From assembly GCA_037157565.1 (NCBI GenBank), contig JAZHRO010000012.1:57527501-57591500 (forward strand): a DNA stretch of 64,000 nt. Reading direction: 5' to 3'. The stretch comes from Thalassia testudinum (lineage: Eukaryota; Streptophyta; Magnoliopsida; Alismatales; Hydrocharitaceae). The notes beneath the pieces were generated by a model that searched no databases, was not told the origin of the DNA, and worked only from the letters and a program-made list of their open reading frames with translations. The translations under genes were made by a program, and so were the position numbers. Positions 1 to 11,329 of the stretch are shown here, in pieces (position 1 is the stretch's first letter; each line of letters begins with the position of its first letter).

Positions 1-378
1 GGATCCGTCGCGAGCGCAAACAACGCAGATCCTCTGGACTTTAGGATCGTTTCTTTGTTAAGTATTTTTTATGTGCTTTACGTGCCCCAAGACAAAATCT
101 CTCTCTCTCATTGAATTTCGTTCGTTCCTGTGGATTGTGGTCAATGCATATTTATGAAATCCAAATGCCACTTGAGGCATATGGATCACAGACAAGCTAC
201 CAATCAGGTTGATTTCCGAAAATTGATGTATTTTATTTACGAATGCAGTAACTTTTGATAATTGTAGTTGCACGAGAATCCGATTCTACCTCCAGCCTGC
301 CAAGTTTAAAAAGGCGAATTTAAATTTAATTGAAATTTCTTCTTCAAGAGTGCTTGATGTTGGTCGTAGATTTAGTTA

Positions 379-414
379 ATATGGGCCTGAATCGGCAAAA
401 CAGTAGGCCCATAT
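379..414. repeat. Short perfect inverted repeat with GGCCCA motifs
   Basis: ATATGGGCCT at 379-388 is repeated in inverse as AGGCCCATAT at 405-414, with a 16-base loop. The arms contain TGGGCC/GGCCCA, the core of plant 'site II' promoter elements. Further copies lie near 485, 523 and 552. The function is unproven and no adjacent coding start was found. Confidence 0.5.
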
Positions 415-470
415 TTATTCTTCAAAGCTAAGGGCAAAAAGACAACGGCCGAGTATCATACTTATGGGCA

Positions 471-540
471 ATGGGTAGAGCTTGGGCCTGGATCACCAGT
501 AAGGTTGAGTTTTGAGAGTCAAGCCCAATGCTCTACCCAT
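471..540. repeat. Imperfect foldback, 17/18-bp arms
   Basis: ATGGGTAGAGCTTGGGC (471-487) pairs with GCCCAATGCTCTACCCAT (523-540) with one bulged base and a 35-base loop. It could be a small MITE remnant or an unrelated hairpin. Confidence 0.5.
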
Positions 541-870
541 GTAAAACTAACCAGCCCAATTTATATTTTAGCATAGTGAGAGCTGTCTAATGGATTCAGA
601 TCCGATCCAACATCTCAGAGAGGATCAGATCGTGGATTAATCTAATCTTTGTATCCTCTTCGGAGGCATTCCTCAAAAATCTTACAACTCTGCCGATCAG
701 CCTGAGGAACAGACAATATTGCTGCTTACCAAATTGCTTTTTCTTTTTCTTTTTATTTTGAAAGGATGAAATCCATTAAGGGGAAGGGAGGGAAGACTAC
801 AACCGAACACCCTCGTAAAGAGGGGAAAACAACACAAAAGAACTCACTCCCGGTAGGAGGAGACAAAACC

Positions 871-893
871 AAAATAAAATAAAATAAAATAAA
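871..893. repeat. (AAAAT)n microsatellite
   Basis: There are about four and a half copies of AAAAT or AAATA, read directly. Confidence 0.8.
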
Positions 894-3174
894 TAGAAAA
901 GGTAATAAATAACAAAGAAAGTATCCCAAGTAGAAGTGATCTAATCACAGTTTCCCAATCTCAAGAAAGAGTAGTAACTTCACGCTCGTAGAAATCGACT
1001 GCATCACCAAAAATGAAACTTGGTGATTGTTTATGCGAAATCGCCGTTGTTTAAGCTATATGTTGTAGTATAAAATATGATCACTCAAAATATTTAAATT
1101 TATAAAATTCATAATCTAATTAGAATCCAAGGTCGTTTGCAGGGAGCAAATATGGAATTCACACATTAATTTTTATTCAGAATAAGTGAGTACAGTAAAT
1201 CAAGCATCAGATAGAAGATATTCCATGAATAAACTGGTCAGATTAGCATTCAAACATAAATCAAATTATCTCATGAAGTAGCAAGGGCAAAAAGAATAGA
1301 AGAAATCTAAAAGTGGTGATTTAGATTACCATTTTTATCCTTCTAGTTAAGCATATGCCCAACATTCAAATTACTTAAATAATCAAACAGTACCTCAATT
1401 AGATAACTTAGGTACTTAAATGATTCAACAGTAACCAGAATCAACCTCAATCAGATGTCTTAACCTTCGCATATCAGAGCTTCACAAAAGGCACACAAGG
1501 GTGCCAAACCTTCTCATCTTCAAGTCTTCACAATACCTCTTCAAGCCTTCAAGACCAAGGCTAAGTGTTAGCCTCCTCTCTCTTCAACACAAGGCCAAGG
1601 CACGCAGAGCAAAACCCTCCCCCCTCCTCTCACAAATCCTCTTCCTTCTCTCTCAGATAACCAGGGTTTTAATTGGGTAAGGCGTCAGGTAATCGAGTCA
1701 TGAATAGTGGTCAGACCCGCGTGATGTGTGCACGGGTGAGGCGTGAAGGCGCGAGGAGGCACGTGAGCGAGGACCCGACCCCCGGTGACTTGGGCGAAGG
1801 GGTCATATCACAAAACCAATTTATTCCCTATTGGAAGTTTGTCCGTTTATGATGTGGGACTAAACGTCCCCATCTTCTTCACGTGAGTGCAGCTGAGGTC
1901 GCGTCTTCAATTGAGGGAACTGTTGAGGCTCTTCCACTCAATTGAAGCCCTGGAAAGGTTCCTAGGACTAGGCCGTAGGGTCTGGATGTGGTAGCAAGGT
2001 TAAAGTTGCTTGGAGCACGACAGATGGAGTCAGAGATGACGGTGGCAATGGCTAGACCTGCAAACATGAATACGAACTCAAAAGCTTTAATTAGAAGGTC
2101 CAAGAGCTTCGCCAGAGGAGGTGAATGTGGTTACGTGGCGATTGGGGGCGTGTGGAAGTTTGGCGAAGTCGAGGAGGGTGTGCGGATGATGGTGAGTTCG
2201 GCAGGAAGTTTGGATGGACAATCCCCTTAATTTCTTGAGGGGTTTTGTTCGGAGAGGTGAGGCAGAGGTTGTGGAGGTGTTGCGGTGGCATTTGGAGGTC
2301 TATGGCATTGGGGCGACCTTGCTAGAGCCCGGCTGGAGAGAAAGAAGATGATGAGGGAGAGGGCGTGTCGGTGGTCGAAACAAGAGAGGGACAAGTTGGG
2401 TAGATTTAGGAGAGGGAGAGGAATATGTTGGACCTAACTAAAGGACGAAGTGGGGAGAATTTGGCGCCAGCTATGATTGGCCAGCTCCGAAGACGAAGAG
2501 AACTCCATTGAGAGGAAGCGGCGCTGATGAAGGGGTAGGTGGCCTCTACTTTGGTCGGCAAGAGGTGAAGGAAGGAGAGGAAGGTCGAGGCCGAGACAAT
2601 TTGGCTGTTGGCTGGCCTGAAGAAACTGTCAAGGAAGGTCATTGGAGTCAAGCCGGAGGGCAGTTGGAGAAGGGAAGAATGAAGGATTTCAAGCCTAAAC
2701 TCGACTAAGGATCAAGGCTTTGAGTTCTGGAGCTTTATATAGAGCTTCTAAGCAAGCTCTAAACAAGGAAAGGGTTTCTATAAGGCTTGAGATTGAAGGA
2801 GAAACACCCATAAATCTCGTGCGTTCGCATGAAGTTTTCCTTGAGATTTGGAAGCCAAGATCAATCCCAATCAATTCCCTAAAGTGTGAACATTAATCCC
2901 ACCAAATTTGGTGGGATTTGATGAAGATTTGAATAGGTTTATGCTCGGTCAAATGCTACCTGGAAGTCGGTTGACCTCCAATAGCGGCAGGGACTTGCTT
3001 GCAAAGAAGATAACAAAGTTGGGGGGCTAAATGTAAGGAATTCAAAAGCTAGGGGCTTGATTGAGAGAAATAGAGTTTTAAAGGACTAAAATGTAAACTA
3101 GGTCAAGATAAACTCTGATTGGGCGTAAAATTTGGCACAAACCTAATTTCGACTTGTAACAAACGCGTGCCCTA

Positions 3175-3276
3175 GACGTCTTTTAAGATGTCTGGGAGGT
3201 GACCCAGACGTCGGACCAGACGTCTGGGATCACATCCAGACGTCTGAACAGACGTCTGGGATCGTTTCCAGACGTC
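3175..3276. repeat. GACGTC-core array, alternating 12/20-bp spacing
   Basis: GACGTC or a one-base variant starts at 3175, 3187, 3207, 3219, 3239, 3251 and 3271. The spacings are 12, 20, 12, 20, 12 and 20 bp, a 32-bp period. Most sites sit in the palindrome CAGACGTCTG. The array lies in the first 120 bp of LTR-1, upstream of its TATA-like box. GACGTC carries the ACGT core bound by many plant bZIP factors; whether any binds here is unknown. Confidence 0.9.
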
Positions 3277-3720
3277 TGGAAATCCGTTATCTTCCACATG
3301 CGCGGGTCGTCTGCGCGCCTGAGCCCGCAGACAGGATATTCGTTATTCCCTCTCTCTCTGCGGCTGCAGACACCCTGCCGCGCTCCTTCTCTCTCCTCCT
3401 CGCCTGGCCTTAAAAAGGCCACGCCTCCCCTCCCGTCGTCTCCGCCCCTTCCTCTTCTCCTTCCTGTGCGCGAGAGCGAGCGAGCGCGGCAGCGGCGGCC
3501 GCAGTGAGCGCGAAGGAGTTGCTGCGTGCGAGAGCGGAGCTCTGCCGTGAGGGCGAGCTCGCTGGGGCTGCTAGGGCCAGTCGGCGGAGGGTGCAGGGGG
3601 AGCGGAACGGCGCGGGGGGGACTGCTGCGGTCTGAGCAGTAGGCGCGCGAGGTGCGACGCGGGAGGCGTCGCGAGCGGAGGCCGAGTGGCACCCTGATTC
3701 TGGAAGAATTTCCAGAATCA

Positions 3721-4060
3721 GACGTCTAGGTTGATAGCCAGACGGCGAGGGCGACGTATGGAAGACCATCCAGACGTCTGAAAGGTGAGTTTCCCGTCTT
3801 CTTCTTCCTTCCTGTCGACTGACCGTACTGAGGGAGGGAGATAGGTGTGCGCAGGCTCGGTGATTCGCCATCCATCGCGAATCAGACGTCTGGCTGTTGT
3901 ACCAGACGGCAGGAGCGACCTCCAGACGTCCGGGGTGACCATCGGACGTGTGGGAGCTAGGCCAGACGTCCCCGCAGACTTCTGGATGTCTGGGAAACCA
4001 CGCTGAACAGGTAATTCTCTGATCCACTTTTTAAGACGTCTGGAAGAAGTTCCAGACGTC
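3721..4060. repeat. GACGTC-core arrays, 20-bp grid
   Basis: Cores or decayed cores start at 3721, 3741, 3753 and 3773 (20, 12, 20), then at 3885, 3905, 3925, 3945, 3965 and 3985 (exactly 20 bp each), then at 4035 and 4055 (20). Some positions read GACGGC, GACGTG or GATGTC, yet the register is kept. The block lies downstream of the LTR promoter region. Confidence 0.9.
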
Positions 4061-4687
4061 TGATTTTGCACGGTATCGTCGTTTTCGACCCGTTTAGGGC
4101 CCGTTCGGGCTCCGTTTTCCGCGATTCGAGTTGCGTTCTTTTCAGAATTAATTCCTCTACCCGTCTACAGTAGCTATACACTGTTTTGAGACACCCCTTG
4201 TGTTTAATCCTTGTGATAGGACCTCGTTCAGTTGCAATCTTGGGAGTCGCGGAGGTACGCGGGATTCCCGATCACGCCCCCATTACTCCCGTTGTACCTG
4301 GTAGAGTGGGTTTAAGTTATTAATAAATCTGTTAAAGTATGGAACCATAACTAGAACCTAGGACATTGCATGAATCCCAGGAATGAGAAATAGATTAAAT
4401 GATAGCCCCTAGGTGTTGCATGAATCCTAGGGCTGGAAAACTAGATTGTATGATAGATCCTAGGATATAGCATGAATCCTAGGGTGGAAAAACTAGTGGA
4501 ATGTAAAATACTGCAGTCTTGGAAAATGGGAAGGAATATAAAGCTTCCTGTAATTGAATTAACAGCTGCCTGTCGAATAAATAAACGTGTTTGAGAATAT
4601 GGATTGTGATAACGTGAAACTGGAAGGTGAAACTTAGACGTTCTGAGCTGGAACCCTACGGGGAAGTAGGAGTAGAACTCCTGGAAA

Positions 4688-4839
4688 GTGAATGGAATAG
4701 AATTGGGGAAGTGAGCTGGCCCTTGAGTACGGAGTACCAAGGAGAGCGACTGTCCCCCTGAAGGTGAATGGAATAGAATTGGGGAAGTGAGCTGGCCCTT
4801 GAGTACGGAGTACCAAGGAGAGCGACTATCCCCCTGTTT
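4688..4839 (+). repeat. 76-bp tandem duplication inside LTR-1
   Basis: The unit starting GTGAATGGAATAG occurs at 4688-4763 and again at 4764-4839 with almost no change. LTR-2 at 6610-9263 has a single copy at the matching place, so the duplication appears private to this copy. Confidence 0.85.
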
Positions 4840-5879
4840 AGTGCAGAGCTGAGCTAGCCGCCCCAGGGACCCGGGGTTAGGACTGGCCACTCTGTACCGA
4901 CTTGCTGGCCCTCGGGTACGTAGTACCGAGGAGAGCTACTAGTGTAGGGAGGTAGTAGCTACCCCACGGGCCCTGGGTTCTGCTAGCCTCCCACACCGAC
5001 TTGTTAGGCCCACTGGGGCAAACCAGGGTAGGCAGGCGAGGGTGCGTGGACTGTGGAGGGGCAAGGCCCCGGTTTGGTTACTGTTGAGGGGTTGGACCCC
5101 TGTTACTGAGAGGGCTCTGCCCTGGACTGGTTCCGTGCTGTGCTTTGGGCGCACCCGTTAACGGAAACGACTGACCGCGTGCCAGTACGGGTTAGCTACC
5201 TGTGCATTTATCGCGCGTGCCGTAGTCACCGTTACGTCTGTTCAGTGACCTTGAGGTGGTTGACTGAGGGTAGGATCACCATGGGGGACTCTCCCAGCCA
5301 GGAGAGCACCACGTGCTACTTCTACCTTTTGGAAAAGACTGCAACCAAGATCGTTCCCACGAGGAACATTCGAGATCAAGTAAAAGATCTGAGGAGTAAA
5401 TGAAATGGTGAGACAATTGAAAGATGTGAATAAAGAAATTAATAGAACATAACAGCTACTGTACACGCTACTGTTGTCTTTAGTTTAGTTTGCCACTCTA
5501 CTCAGCGTTTTGCTGACGTGTTACACTCGTTACCTTTCAGGACCAGGTGTTGAGCAGCCAGGGTCAGCGGCTGCAGAGGACGCTGGGCCGAGTAGGGTCC
5601 AGTAGAGTTACCACTATCTCTTGTACCTCTTTTGTTACATTATAGTGAGTAGTTCTTGTTTCCGCTGTACTTTTCTTTATCTGCAGTTCAAATTATATTA
5701 AGAATGTTGTTCTACTGTTGTGGTGGTATATACTGTAGTAGTTTCTTTCCTTACTGCTGTACTTTCTTACTGTTAGTTATATTCATGCTGAATGTGGTTT
5801 ATTTTACTGCTCTTTTGGTTACTTCCTCGTTGGACTACTAGGTCTTGGGATTAGTTGAGTCGGTCCGGTTCTCGTGTCT

Positions 5880-5937
5880 CGTAGGGGCTCGGGAACCGGG
5901 TCGTTACACGTAGGGACTCGGGAATCGGGTCATTACA
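5880..5937 (+). repeat. Tandem duplication of the 29-bp LTR 3' terminus
   Basis: Two 29-bp units (5880-5908 and 5909-5937) each start CGTAGGG and end TTACA, differing at a few transition sites. The second unit lies beyond the normal LTR end. Confidence 0.8.
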
Positions 5938-6609
5938 TGACCCAAGGAATCTGATGGTGAAGTTGGATTTCAATTTTAACCAAGTTTGACTAGATAATTT
6001 GTGTAGAAACGTAAATTAGGGCAAAAGTCTGTCTGTGACTCTATTTAAGGTCAAAATTTGTTCAAATGGTCAAATCAAGGATACCAAACCTCAAGGAATA
6101 TTTTTCTATGATCTTTAAGAGATTTAGATGAATTTTATTTTGACCAGAACCTCTATAATTTTAGCGGGTCTGAAGTAGGGTTTTAAGTGTTGATATGATT
6201 CTCAAAACACGTGAAAGCCTATTTCTATTTGTGTGGACCCTTTTATTAGTCTTAAATGCTTATTTGACCTTAGATTAACCCTAGCAAATCCTGTGGTTGC
6301 TTTGATTTCATAATATGATGTTAAAACTGCAGAATTAACCCCGTTTAGTGTTTTCTTCTTAGAGTGGCTTTGTAGAAATTATAACTCTCAGGCGACTATG
6401 TAGGAGTATTTATCACTTGATTATTACTAATTGAAGTTAGTTATGGCTCATGATGATGTTATCATCAGTGATCAGAGTGATCTACGCAAGCGAGAAACCG
6501 ATAGGATAATGGAACCAAAAATGAGTCTGGCAATTTCTTGATCGAATGAGGCTTGGAGTCTCACGTGGTCCCCAACAACTTCAAAAGGCCGGCCGTAGCT
6601 GAGGAAAGC
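5938..6609. other. Spacer between two inverted LTRs, no gene
   Basis: This is AT-rich non-coding sequence of 672 bp. It separates LTR-1 (+) from LTR-2 (-) and would be the loop of the large inverted repeat they form. It may be the continuation of the older element interrupted at 3155. Confidence 0.5.
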
Positions 6610-9263
6610 TGTAACGACCCGGTTCCCGAGTCCCTACGAGACACGAGAACCGGACCGACTCGACTAGTCCCAAGACCTAGTCGTCCAACGAGGAAGTAAC
6701 CAAAGAGCAGTAAAATAAACCACATTCAGCATGAATATAACTAACAGTAAGAAAGTACAGCAGTAAGGAAAGAAACTACTACAGTATATACCACCACAAC
6801 AGTAGAACAACATTTATCATATAACATGAACTGCAGGTAAAGAAAAGTACAGCGGAAACAAGAACTACTCACTATAACGGAAACAAAGAGGTACAAAAGA
6901 CAGTAGTAACTCTACTGGACCCTACTTGGCCCAGCGTCCTCTGCAGCCGCTGACCCTGGCTGCTCAACACCTGGTCCTGAAAAAGGTAACGAGTGTAACA
7001 CGTCAGCAAAACGCTGAGTAGAGTGGCAACTAAAACTAAAGACAATAGTAAAGTGTACAGTAGCTGTTATGTTCTATTACTTTCTTTATTCACATTTTTC
7101 AATTGTCTCACTATTTCATTTATTCCCCAGATCTTTTCTTGATCTCGAATGTTCCTCGTGGGAACGATCTTGATTGCAGTATTTTCCAAAAAGTAGAAGT
7201 AGCACGTGGTGCTCTCCTGGCCGGGAGAGTCCCCCGTGGTGATCCTACCCTCAGTCAACCACCCCAAGGTCACTGACAGACGTAACGGTGACTACGGCAC
7301 GCGCGATAAACGCACAGGTAGCTAACCCGTACTGGCACGTGGTCAGTCGTTTCCGTTAACAGGTGCGCCCAAAGCACAGCACGGAACCAGTCCAGGGCAG
7401 AGCCCTCTCAGTAACAGGGGTCCAACCCCTCCACAGTAACCAAACCGGGGCATTGCCCCTCCACAGTCCGCGCACCCTCGCCTGACTACCCTGGTTTGCC
7501 CCAGCGGGCCTAACAAGTCGATGTGGGAGGCTAGCAGAACCCCGGGGCCCTTGGGGTAGCTAGTACCTCCCTACACTAGTAGCTCTCCTCGGTACTACGT
7601 ACGCGAGGGCCAGCAAGTCGGTACAGAGTGGCCAGTCCTAACCCCGGGTCCCTGGGGCGGCTGGCTCCGCTCTGCACTAAACAGGGGGACAGTCGCTCTC
7701 CTTGGTACTCCGTACTCAAGGGCCAGCTCACTTCCCCAAAACTATTCCATTCACTTTCCAGGAGTTCTACTCCTACTTCCCCATAGGGTTCCATCCTTTT
7801 TACTCAAATATCAAGGTTTCACTTTCCAGTTTCACATTCTTACAATCCATGTTCTCAACCACGTTATCTATTCACAACAGGCAGCTGTTAATTCAAATTA
7901 CAAGCAGCTTTATATCTCTTTCCATTTTCCAAGACTGCAGTATTATACATTCCACTAGTTTTCCCATCCTAGGATTCATGCCATATCCTAGGATCTATCA
8001 TACAATCTAGTTTTCCTGTCCTAGGATTCATGCAACACCTAGGAGCTATCATTCCATCTATTTCTCATTCCTAGGATTCATGCAATGTCCTAGGTTCTAT
8101 TTATGGTCCCATAATTTAACAGATTTTATTAATAACTTAAAGCCACTCTACCAGGTACAACGGGAGTAATGGGGGCGTGATCGGGAATCCCGCGTGCCTC
8201 CGCGACTCCCAAGACTGCAACTGAACGAGGTCCTATCACAAGGATCAAACACAAGGAAAGTCTCAAAACAGTGTATAGCTACTGTAGATGGGTAAAGGAA
8301 TTAATTCTGAAAAGAACGCAACTCGAATCGGGAAAACGGAACCCCAACGGGCCCTAAACGAGTCGAAAATGACGACACTGTGTAAAATCAGACGTCTGGA
8401 ACTTCTTCCAGACGTCTTAAAAAGTGGATCAGAGAATTACTTGCTCAGCGTGGTTTCCCAGACGTCCAGAAGTCTGCGGGGACGTCTGGCCTAGCTCCCA
8501 GACGTCCGATGGTCACCCTGGACGTCTGGAGGTCGCTCCCGCTGTCTGGTACAACATCCAGACGTCTGATTCGCGTTGGATGGCGAATCACCGAGCCTGC
8601 GCACACCCATCTCCCTCCCTCAGTACGGTCAGTTGAGAGGAAGGAAGAAGAAGACGGAAAACTCACCTTTCAGACGTCTGGAAGGTCTTCCAGACGTCTC
8701 CCTCGTCGTCTGGCTATCAACCCAGACGTCTGATTCTGGAAATTTTTCTAGAACAGGGCACCACCCGGCTTCCGCTCGCGACGCCGCCCGCGTCGCACCT
8801 CGCGCGCCTGCTGTTCAGACCACAGCAGTCCCCCCCCCTCCGCGTCACTCCGCGCCCCCTGCGCCCTCCGCCGGCCGGCCCTAGCAGCCCCGGCGAGCTC
8901 GCCCGCACGGCAGAGCGCCGCTCTCGCACGCAGCACCTCCTCCGCGCTCACTGCAGCCGCCGCTGCCGCCCTCGCGCTCACTCTCGCGCTCTGGCTGAAG
9001 GAGAAGAGAAAGGAGATGGTGGTGACGGAGTGAGGGGAGGCGTGCCCTTTTAAGGCCGCGCGGAGAGGAGAGAGAAGGATTCGCGGCAGGGGAATCTGCA
9101 GCCGCAGGAGGAAGGAAAGGCGAATATGCGGTCTACGCGCTCAGGCGCGCAGACGACTCACGCGTGTCGAAATAACGGATTTCCAGACGTCTGTAAGCGA
9201 TCTCAGACGTCTGGACCACCTCCCAGACGTCTTAAAATACGTCTGGGGCACGCGTTCATTGCA
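6610..9263 (-). mobile_element. Solo LTR (LTR-2), inverted relative to LTR-1
   Basis: On the plus strand it begins TGTAACGACCCGG at 6610 and ends CGCGTTCATTGCA at 9263, the reverse of LTR-1. It is flanked by AAAGC (6605-6609) and AAAGT (9264-9268), a 5-bp TSD with one transition. With no internal region or partner LTR it is best read as a solo LTR left by LTR-LTR recombination. A TTTTAAGG box at 9048-9055 is the TATA-like site on the minus strand. GC-rich sequence at 8740-9010 encodes only spurious frames. Confidence 0.88.
8391..9246. repeat. GACGTC-core arrays of LTR-2
   Basis: Cores start at 8391 and 8411 (20); at 8461, 8481, 8501, 8521, 8541 and 8561 (all 20); and at 8673, 8693, 8705 and 8725 (20, 12, 20). 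A further group lies at about 9187-9242 near the LTR end. This mirrors the LTR-1 layout in reverse order. Confidence 0.9.
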
Positions 9264-11304
9264 AAAGTGGAGCTCGAGCATCGAATACATCGAAACAAAA
9301 TCAGTGAGAGGATGACAAGGTGGAATAAAAATAACGACCAATGATTAGGAGGTAGCGATGCACTCCCGCAACAATCCCGACTCAGAGAGATCCATCTGAA
9401 TTGTTCTGCAACTGCAGCAAGGGCTACCCCAGCAAGCGTCACCTGCAAGAACTCAGCACCTGCACTCACCATCGACAGCATAATCCTAAATGTAGCAGGG
9501 GCACCTCCGTAGAGGAGATTATAGAGTGTAGCAACACAGGAAGCTGCTGCCTTTGCAAAATGCTACCCCTGCGTGGGCAAGAGCGGCCACTAGTAAGAGC
9601 ATAAATGTCCCATCCAAATGCGAGCGAATGCCACCACCTCAGAGAGCTCCTCCTCAGCGAGACAAACACCACCCTTCGAGCTCATGGAGTTCACAAGCAA
9701 GCCAAGAAGAGGTTAACCTTAACAGCGAGAGATCATGAATCCCACCAGAGTAGAGACGAAGGGGAAGGGGGAGGGAGAGCGAAATTGATGGGTAGGGGGA
9801 CGGGTTGGGGGGCCCCCAGTCGGACGAGCTGATCGAGGGCCCAACGGGGGACTACCAAGGGTTTGTTTGCTTGAGGGGAATGGGGCGGGTTGCTTGTCAA
9901 TGGGCTTGGTTGTTGGGGTTGGAGGGATTTAGGTGTTGCTTCCCGGACTTAGCTCTATGTAAACTTCTTAAATTGTCTTCTTGCTCCCCAGAAACATATT
10001 GTCACAACAACTAAGCATGTTATTTTACATATGATGCCACATCCATATGATGACCCTATCAGCACTCATAGAGATTGCACGTGTGCTTCGTTGACTTATC
10101 TTTGCTTGACTCTTCAGATTTTTCTAAGTAAAAAAAATTTTTAAAAAAAGGAGAGACAAACAGATGACAAAGCAAACTCAAATGAAAAATGGTGGAGATA
10201 CATCCGATTGTACATTAAAGTGCACATTGAGTCTCACTTTCAATGCTTAATAAAGGGAGGTGGGATTCGATGTATACTTTGATATGTAAATCGATATCCT
10301 TGTAGTAGCGCCCATCTCAAACCTCCCGTACTTTCTCATATCAAATCTTATGTGGGCCTTGCAATTGGGCTTACCCTTGAAGTTTCATGCTTTCGACAGT
10401 GTTCATATTAGGCCCACCAACCATAAAAAGACCTCGATCCAAGCCCAGGTTGGTCAATTTATGTGTCAAAATTTATCATCCAAACTCAACCCATTATGTG
10501 TTGAGGCAGGCAGATCGACCCACATGCTAAGGTAAACTACATTTTCCTCTTTCATCATTTAAAATTGTGATTCTTGAATTTCTTAAATTTTTTGCTGAGG
10601 AAAGATAACTTTAAATTGTACTGTGACTATTCCAATGCACAATTTTGTGGATCCAAAACTGACCCTTTTGAAGATGCAGAGTGCTTGAGTAAAAGCATAG
10701 CAGTAATCAATCGCATTGAGTTCCAAAATCGTAATGCAAATGAAAAAAAAGGAGTGAATTTTACATGGTTGCCCTTGTAAACATTAGATACAATGGGGAG
10801 ATCCCATATTTACATCCAGGTACTGGTGAACATCATTTAAGATCGACCAACTTGCAAACTTGGCATAATTTCTGTTCATCGATTCCCAATTTGCAGCTAT
10901 ATGCATCACTTTGGTGCTATATCATGGACGAAGGGAAGGAAAGTCGGAAGAAAGGGCCTTGATAGGATGATGCCACGTAGGCCCCTAGCCATCCATAAGG
11001 ACACCTAATGCCATCCTACGCAATTTCATTGTCTGTCGTGGAGCCATGCATGAATCTTCCCAAGGGAACCACCACTTCACATGCCATGCACTAAATCTAA
11101 CAAATGCCATTGTCTCATGTGGAACACATGGCACTCCCAACCACCTTGAGGAAACTCCACGCCACTCCTTCGCATTATCTTGTGTCATTTTTCGCACCAA
11201 CCTAACCCTTAATCTTCTTTAATGCCTTTGTGCTCATGATAGGAAGCTTCTCATCACTTCACGATGAGTTGGCTAGTCCAAGTATGGCACAATTCACTGG
11301 CAAA

Positions 11305-11329
11305 CCCCCCCCCCCCCCCCCCCCCCCCC
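11305..11329. repeat. Poly-C tract (25 C)
   Basis: There are 25 consecutive C residues. Tracts this long are unstable and hard to sequence, so the exact length is doubtful. Confidence 0.9.

Larger units (their letters stand above)
1..3154. other. Intergenic or old repeat sequence left of the first LTR
   Basis: No supported gene. Roughly 1-1670 is AT-rich. 1680-2700 is more GC-rich and has only short, unconvincing open frames. A TATA-like TTTATATA lies at 2734-2741. The stretch 2990-3154 reads like non-coding LTR-type sequence and may continue after the inserted LTR at 5938, so the LTR may have landed in an older element; this is an inference. The window starts exactly at GGATCC (BamHI). Confidence 0.4.
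3155..5937 (+). mobile_element. Solo LTR (LTR-1), long Ty3/gypsy-type family
   Basis: This LTR runs from TGTAAC at 3155 to a terminus ending TTACA. The canonical 3' end is at 5908, and a second copy of the last 29 bp extends it to 5937. It matches the inverted copy at 6610-9263 along its length. It belongs to the same family as the LTR at 62701, which adjoins a primer-binding site and gag; that fixes both identity and orientation. A TATA-like TTAAAAA lies near 3410. Two GACGTC-core arrays and a 76-bp internal tandem duplication are described separately. Flanking pentamers CGACT (3150-3154) and TGACC (5938-5942) differ only by C/T changes and could be a decayed TSD. It has no internal genes and no partner LTR. 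Confidence 0.85.

Noticed and set aside
3410..4027. Open frames up to 205 codons in the LTRs (also 3183-3692, 20596-21051, 17441-17836)
   Set aside because: They lie across the GACGTC arrays and GC-rich LTR segments, differ in frame between copies and encode only the repeated LQTSDS/RRLE-type peptides produced by the palindrome.
3175..4060. CRISPR-like regular repeats
   Set aside because: The spacing is regular, but the repeat is a 10-bp palindrome with 2-10-bp gaps, in plant LTRs, with no spacers of CRISPR size and no cas genes.
9361..9738. Minus-strand hydrophobic frames right of LTR-2
   Set aside because: The frames are broken by several stops and I cannot link them to a family; noted only as a possible decayed gene.
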